Source: Sipunculus nudus
Taxonomy: Eukaryota; Annelida; Sipuncula; Golfingiida; Sipunculidae
Reading direction: 5' to 3'
Length of the DNA: 64,000 nucleotides
Assembly (NCBI GenBank): GCA_026874595.1
Contig: CM049315.1
Span: forward strand, 37,710,164 to 37,774,163
The notes beneath the pieces are model-generated. The model was not told the DNA's origin, ran no database searches, and saw only the letters and a program-made list of their open reading frames with translations. Numbering within the stretch: position 1 is the first letter of the stretch; each line of letters starts with the position of its first letter. Shown here piece by piece: positions 60,686 through 64,000 of the stretch. Both the position numbers and the translations under genes were made by a program.

Positions 60686-61768
60686 TTTTGTTTACTTCCT
60701 CTAGAAAACCACGTATCTGACTTCTTTTTTGAGACTTTGCAAATTGTATGCTGAAAATGGAACTGGGTGTCTGACAGGATTACCATAAACTTTGCCATTT
60801 TGAATGGCTATTTTGTCATTTTAAACTTGTTTAGTATGTGCTTTGGAAAACAACAAGCAATGTAGGACAAAACAGGCATTTAAGACCACGCATTATGCGG
60901 CTGTTTTACAACTTAATATCATTAGGACAAGTAGTTATGATGTCCCTATAGATCTTTCACATGCCGTGAGTGCAGAACACTAGGTAATATTCCTATTGCA
61001 AGTGCAAAGCCCTCGATGGAGCCTCTTTTAGTGTGAACTGATGCTTCATGAGGCATATAGAGGTACATACAGTCACAAGCTTGTGGTCCCAACAGCTGTG
61101 TCAAATTCTAGGACAGCTAGCATTGCAACAGATAGTCAATTCAGCAGAAAATAAATGTTATCAAAGCAAGAAACAGCTTCTCAAAAGAGGGTCATTGTGT
61201 CATCTTGATAAGTTTCCTTACTTAGGACATGACATGTATTGTAAACTACACAAAAATCTTATCTTTATCATGCTGAGTATTTTTATCATGATCAGTGTTG
61301 ATATTTGGGATTCGTATGCAGTTTTAGTTGGTGCAAGTTTGGAGTATGTTGTGACCTCATTAAGCTTCCCTAGATGGAGTAAAATATGTGCAGTTAAAAC
61401 TTTGAAAAGAACCAAGGGAAGGATGTAAATATCTGTTGGGAAATTCAGTATTCCTTGTGATAAATATTGTGGGATGTAAGTTTCATGAGGTATTAATTAT
61501 TAGCCCGAATGATATATCAATAAATGGTTTGATGACAGACAAAAAATGTGACTGGCTCTGGCAAAACTGATGTTAAAAGTTAATTTACATTTAAGATTAT
61601 GATAGGAGAAATAGTGTCTTATCTTTCTTAAAAAATAAAACAGTTAAGAATTTATAGAGACCTATGCTCTTCTTCTGACTGAAAAATATCAATTTATGTA
61701 AGCAAAATTAGAATACAAAAATTTATATGGTCACTAAATAAAGCTGATTGGAAATTTTTATTTAATTG
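60686..61768. other. Intron, nothing recognised
   Basis: A 126-codon plus-strand frame (61048-61428) has no motif that I recognise, and its composition matches the non-coding surroundings. Confidence 0.4.
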
Positions 61769-61924
61769 TGTTACGAGGTGACATAAAAGCGGACCCAACT
61801 GTCTTGCTTGTTTAGCTTGCTTTGCTAGCAAAGTGAGTGGTACGCCGGACTTGTGCGCCACAGTTATGGGTTCAAATTCTGGATCAGCCCAGACTTTTCC
61901 CCTGAAAAATTTGTCTTCCTAACA
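61769..61924 (+). repeat. 5' LTR of the TRIM, with A-box/B-box pair
   Basis: 156 bp. The A-box-like TAGCAAAGTGAG (61826-61837) and B-box-like GGTTCAAATTC (61869-61879) are spaced as in a tRNA. They are embedded between U3-like and U5-like LTR ends. Confidence 0.72.
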
Positions 61925-62043
61925 AAATGGGGGCTCCTCCAACATGACGGTTAACTTTGTGGCCCAGGGAATAAGCTCACCAAAGTGTGACTCCTGGGAT
62001 AATTAGTCTTGTTATGATAGCAAAACACTCTTTGGAGGGGGTG

Positions 62044-62205
62044 TGTTATGGGATGACATAAAAGCTGACCGAACTGTCTCGCCAGTGAAGCATGCTTTTC
62101 TAGCAAAGTGGTTGGTAAGTCAGACTTGTGCGCCACTGTTATGCTTATGGGTTTGAATCCTGGATCGGCCCAGTTTTTTCCCCTGAATATTTTGTCTTGG
62201 TAAAA
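62044..62205 (+). repeat. 3' LTR of the TRIM, with A-box/B-box pair
   Basis: 162 bp. A-box-like TAGCAAAGTGGT (62101-62112) and B-box-like GGTTTGAATCC (62150-62160). A six-base insertion (gcttat) relative to LTR1 sits just before the B-box. The final CA is replaced by AA. Confidence 0.72.
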
Positions 62206-64000
62206 AAAGTGACTGAATAAGGTCCACCAGATACTGTATTTGCGGAATTAAATTAAGTTACATGCTTGCTGAAAGCTTGGACCTGAATGATGTGGGAAAC
62301 TTTAGAGATACATGTAGAATAAAAATTCACATTTCTTAGTATTTTGATACTTGAGGTTGCTAGCTAAAGCTGCCTTGTTCATTATTTTCACATTGTCGGC
62401 AGAATTTATTGTTGGAAGAGGTTCTTTTTTCCCAGTTCTCTTCTTAAGGGTTTGCTGTTTTTACCAATAAGCTATTTATGAAAGTTTCTGGGAGCTGATG
62501 GGAGGACTAAATAAAGTGCCTCCCTTTTTGGCTACATGTATCATTATTTTGATCTGTTAGTCAAGGACGTGTTTCGATGGTGACTCAGTTGTATCAGTAA
62601 TGGGCACCAATCAATACCATGTTGACACAGGGTTGTTAAACTAGCACACTTAGTTCTCCAATAGCCCAACGATCAACTTTTGGAAGGATTGACCAGTAAT
62701 TGTGTGATCAGGAAGGAAGCCCTGGCAGGTTGATACACCACGTTATCTTCCCAGTAGTTTAACTGATTTAGTATGTTAGACGGAAAGCAGCAAAATAATG
62801 GTGTTTGGTGAAACAACAAGTCATCTGATTGGCCCCCTCGTGGACATATCATGCCTCGTATGTAAGAGTACTGACCAGGTCCCTCAGAACCACATCAGCA
62901 GCCTTGGATATCATCTTAGGATGATGCCTCAGGGATCTCAAGATGGTAACCATGGTGACAGAAGAGACAGACGGGTGGGAATCTTGTCTCATGATGCAGA
63001 TGGGAGTCCCTCTGTATCTTCTTGTCATGTAATCCAATTTAAACCAGAATGTGGCTATCAGTGGAAGCAGCTCTCCCATAGATGCGTGATATACCTACTG
63101 TAATATACATTCATTGATTCAGGATGTGAAATAGCCACCACAACTGATGGGAGATAGGTATTAATATTACAGCTTCTGCCTTCCAGTTTTATAAACTCTT
63201 TATCACCTCAGTGTCCCCTACACAAATACCTGCTCAGAATACTCAGCGTTTAGCATATCATAAAACATATAAACATTATATTGGCTCAACTGACTCCTTG
63301 AGTCATTCTAAGCTATAGCTATGGGTCTTGATCCTTCATCCTTCCAGACATCTGATTGGCTGTCACGGAGGCATGGATTTAGTATATAAGACCTATAAAG
63401 TTTTAACTTAATTGACAGCCAGGCCACTTTTGAAGATACGTCATTCGAAGCTCAAGGCATTGTGATCTATGCTTGACAAACAACATGTAGAAACAAGATT
63501 TTGTCTCTTGTTACTTGTTACTGAATTTAATATAGTAGTCTGATATCTCATTAAAAGGTTTAATGTTGGTTGCTTTGACATTTACTATGCATTATGATCT
63601 TGGATAGCTTGTCTTTGTGTTTAAACACAGATTTTGGCCCCACGTACAAATATGTCATTATACATTAGTATTGAAATGTAATTTCGAAAAGATGCCTTGT
63701 GACACTGTAAGCTCAGAATTCCTCCAGTTTGCATTAAATTGTATTTGATGGACAGAATTTGTTGGTGTAAATATTTTTACCAACTAAGGTGATTGTGGTT
63801 AGGCTGCATGGTGTTACAAGAGTAGTAAAGAACTATCTTCACTTGTACCTGATCATGTTCCTGATATAGTGTACAGAGAGCCAGATTTGACTCTTTATCT
63901 GTGCTAGCTTATCATCAGGCTATTTTCACTACAAGAGAGCCGGCAGAGAATACCTAAGTGGTGTTGACAAGATGAAGTGGCTGACTAAGTGGTGTGATCA
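62206..64000. other. Intron or intergenic, nothing recognised
   Basis: Overlapping frames near 62798-63103 on both strands show no motif. No RING-H2 or membrane exon of the Goliath-type gene was recognised up to the window end. Confidence 0.4.

Larger units (their letters stand above)
61769..62205 (+). mobile_element. TRIM: miniature LTR retrotransposon with tRNA-like LTRs
   Basis: A full LTR-internal-LTR structure of 437 bp. LTR1 is 61769-61924 (TGTTACGAGGTG...CTAACA). The internal part is 61925-62043. LTR2 is 62044-62205 (TGTTATGGGATG...GGTAAAA). After LTR1 come three A and a primer-binding-site-like TGGGGGCTCCTCC (61928-61940), and before LTR2 the purine tract GGAGGGGG. There is no gag or pol. 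The LTRs are clearly diverged, so the insertion is old. No 5-bp target duplication is visible. Minus-strand relatives lie at 28.9-30.6 kb. Confidence 0.78.

Noticed and set aside
61048-61428. 126-codon plus-strand ORF
   Set aside because: Composition and codon use match the non-coding surroundings; the hydrophobic stretch (NLIFIMLSIFIMISV) is AT-driven.
62098-62170. Functional tRNA gene inside the TRIM LTR
   Set aside because: The box motifs fit, but the anticodon and T stems are poorly paired and the same sequence recurs only within LTRs.

Overview
This looks like one stretch of a metazoan nuclear genome, most likely a bivalve mollusc. It is AT-rich, its genes are split by long introns with GT-AG ends, and there is no operon structure. 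It is packed with small non-autonomous transposons. Several have the layout known from bivalve 'pearl' / Helentron-related (HINE) elements: paired termini, a short microsatellite, a core of tandem repeats, and a 3' hairpin followed by CTAG. The species cannot be named from the sequence.

Layout. 1-10.5 kb: the 3' part of a plus-strand ANKLE2 gene (ankyrin-repeat and LEM-domain protein 2). Ten coding exons (543-9934) join in frame to 785 codons plus stop; the LEM-domain end lies upstream of the window. 10.5-42.6 kb: a gene-poor interval of repeats. It holds a tRNA-related SINE, a 2.3-kb pearl/HINE-like element built from nuclear-receptor-like half-sites, a pogo-like MITE, a 2.16-kb tandem segmental duplication (19.0-23.3 kb), a minus-strand cluster of small LTR elements (28.9-30.6 kb), a hAT-like element with an 8-bp target duplication (35.5-37.0 kb), and a TA-flanked element (37.7-39.9 kb) with a pearl/HINE element nested inside. 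42.6-43.3 kb: promoter region and first coding exon of a Goliath/RNF130-RNF150-type transmembrane E3 ubiquitin ligase, plus strand. 43.3-64 kb: apparently its large first intron. No transmembrane or RING exon was found there; it carries two more pearl/HINE-like elements, minisatellites, an unrecognised GC-rich ORF, and a complete small LTR element (TRIM) at 61.8-62.2 kb.

The two genes have no evident functional link: ANKLE2 acts at the nuclear envelope and ER, Goliath-type ligases on endosomes. The most unusual content is in the mobile DNA. First, TRIM elements whose ~156-162-bp LTRs contain a tRNA-like A-box/B-box pair, with a tRNA-Pro-type primer binding site and a polypurine tract; this is an animal parallel to the plant Cassandra TRIMs, whose LTRs carry 5S rRNA sequence. 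Second, several sequence-unrelated pearl/HINE families that share a tandem period of about 140-148 bp.
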